Positions 43,434 to 43,939 of a stretch of 43,939 nucleotides of DNA are shown here, one piece after another. The position numbers and the translations under genes were made by a program. The notes beneath the pieces are model-generated. The model saw only the letters and a program-made list of their open reading frames with translations, did no database searches and was not told the DNA's origin. This stretch comes from Pseudomonas guariconensis (GTDB taxonomy: Bacteria; Pseudomonadota; Gammaproteobacteria; Pseudomonadales; Pseudomonadaceae), in NCBI RefSeq assembly GCF_024127895.1, contig NZ_JAMYBK010000036.1, positions 1 to 43,939 of the forward strand, in the 5' to 3' direction. Numbering within the stretch: position 1 is the stretch's first letter; each line of letters starts with the position of its first letter.

Positions 43434-43457
43434 TTCGCGGGCAAGCCCGCTCCCACA
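43434..43457. repeat. REP-type element
   Basis: TTCGCGGGCAAGCCCGCTCC followed by CACA, the common Pseudomonas REP core, in the intergenic region between thiG and the small RHH-like gene. Confidence 0.75.
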
Positions 43458-43492
43458 GAGTATCGGCGCAGCTCACTGTCCAACAGATGGAC

Positions 43493-43738
43493 TCAGGCCG
43501 TGGCCTTATCGGTCGGCTGCATCAGGCTGGCCATCTTGTTGCCGAACAGCCGGGCCAGCGCCTCGGGGTCGCCTGCGGCTTCGTCCAGCGCCTCGACCAC
43601 GGCCTGCAGGGTCGGCCGGGTCTTGGCCAGCAATTCGTCGATGTAATACGCCGCAGTGACCTGCGTATGTTTCTCGTAGCGGCTAAAGAGCGCAAGGAGC
43701 TCCGGGTCCAGCGTGATCGTCAGGGTATCGGCGGACAT
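43493..43738 (-). CDS. Small RHH-like protein, 81 residues
   Basis: The N-terminal half (LTITLDPELLALFSRYEKHT, then AAYYIDELL) looks like a ribbon-helix-helix DNA-binding strand and helix pair, as in antitoxin-like proteins; the C-terminal half is helical. GAGGTCAATCAG precedes the ATG. No toxin gene lies on either side. The upstream gene in the same direction has lost its front to the IS copy. Confidence 0.65.
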   Translation of the reverse strand: MSADTLTITLDPELLALFSRYEKHTQVTAAYYIDELLAKTRPTLQAVVEALDEAAGDPEALARLFGNKMASLMQPTDKATA

Positions 43739-43749
43739 CTGATTGACCT

Positions 43750-43829
43750 CTCAAGGTTGTTCGGCGGCAATCGCCAGGCGTTTTACCAGCCTGGCCATCC
43801 TTGGTCGCCATCGCTTCCAGGCCATAGAG
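43750..43829 (-). pseudogene. C-terminal scrap of an unknown gene cut by the IS
   Basis: A minus-strand frame reading MAWKRWRPRMARLVKRLAIA then AEQP and a stop ends just before the 81-residue gene and is open back to the IS boundary at 43830. It could be the tail of an interrupted gene in the same operon. Weak support. Confidence 0.3.
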
Positions 43830-43939
43830 TGAACCGCCCCGGGTTTCGTGGAGGCCTCAACTCTTGAGAAGATGAGGCCATGAGAAAGACCACGACCTAC
43901 TCCCCTGAAGTCCGTGAACGTGCCGTGCGCATGGTTCTG
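43830..43939 (+). mobile_element. Left end of an IS3-family insertion sequence (partial)
   Basis: TGAACCGCCCCGGGTTTCGT begins the terminal repeat, identical over nearly all its length to the reverse complement of 1-111. The two copies point away from the window interior. Confidence 0.8.
43880..43939 (+). CDS. IS3-family transposase OrfA, N-terminal fragment
   Basis: Twenty codons, MRKTTTYSPEVRERAVRMVL, running off the window. Same protein as at the left edge except for residue 2. Confidence 0.75.
   Translation, partial: MRKTTTYSPEVRERAVRMVL

Overview
The window looks like a Pseudomonas chromosome fragment, most likely of the P. putida group. This rests on GC-rich coding sequence, REP-type intergenic repeats of the kind common in P. 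putida, and recognisable protein families. Its two ends are inverted copies of the left end of one IS3-family element (1-111 and 43830-43939), so it is either a segment bounded by inverted IS copies or an assembly contig broken at that repeat.

Left part (112-5,877): mobile-element scraps (a group II intron reverse-transcriptase fragment and a phage tail-collar fragment), then katG catalase-peroxidase, remnants of a response regulator and an IS3 orfB, a Tat-exported chloroperoxidase-like hydrolase, and a translationally coupled MerR regulator-SDR pair.

Signalling part (5,956-16,843): a 1,831-residue kinase-like/ATPase/GAF/PAS/histidine kinase hybrid with its FixJ/LuxR-type response regulator, a GlxA-like AraC regulator, a stand-alone receiver protein, and an FAD oxidoreductase plus metallo-beta-lactamase-fold hydrolase. 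Clear palindromes lie in the intergenic regions.

Scar and reductase part (17,035-21,438): an IS5 fragment joined to an IS66 fragment, a carboxymuconolactone-decarboxylase-like gene cut after about 28 codons, an AraC regulator divergent from an SDR, and another SDR.

Island part (21,500-27,000): an AT-rich satellite or ICE-like block with a Gp2/YagK-type HUH replication protein, an AlpA excisionase, an unrecognised 282-residue protein, a glycine-rich zinc-ribbon protein, a DUF932 protein and a decayed RelE toxin. A palindromic CATCATGATG motif recurs between rep and alpA.

Copper part (27,106-30,026): a CopR-like box, copA, an overlapping 46-codon small ORF, and copB.

Sulfonate part (30,290-43,228): a SorA-like sulfite dehydrogenase with a di-heme cytochrome partner, a TauE-type and a YeiH-type exporter, an unknown 221-residue protein, then xsc, pta and a DUF6506 gene, a TauR-like MocR regulator, taurine:pyruvate aminotransferase, and a thiS-thiG pair. 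Together these would turn taurine into sulfoacetaldehyde, then acetyl phosphate plus sulfite, then acetyl-CoA, with the sulfite oxidised or exported. A TTAGAACCAG-like sequence upstream of several of these genes is a candidate TauR operator.
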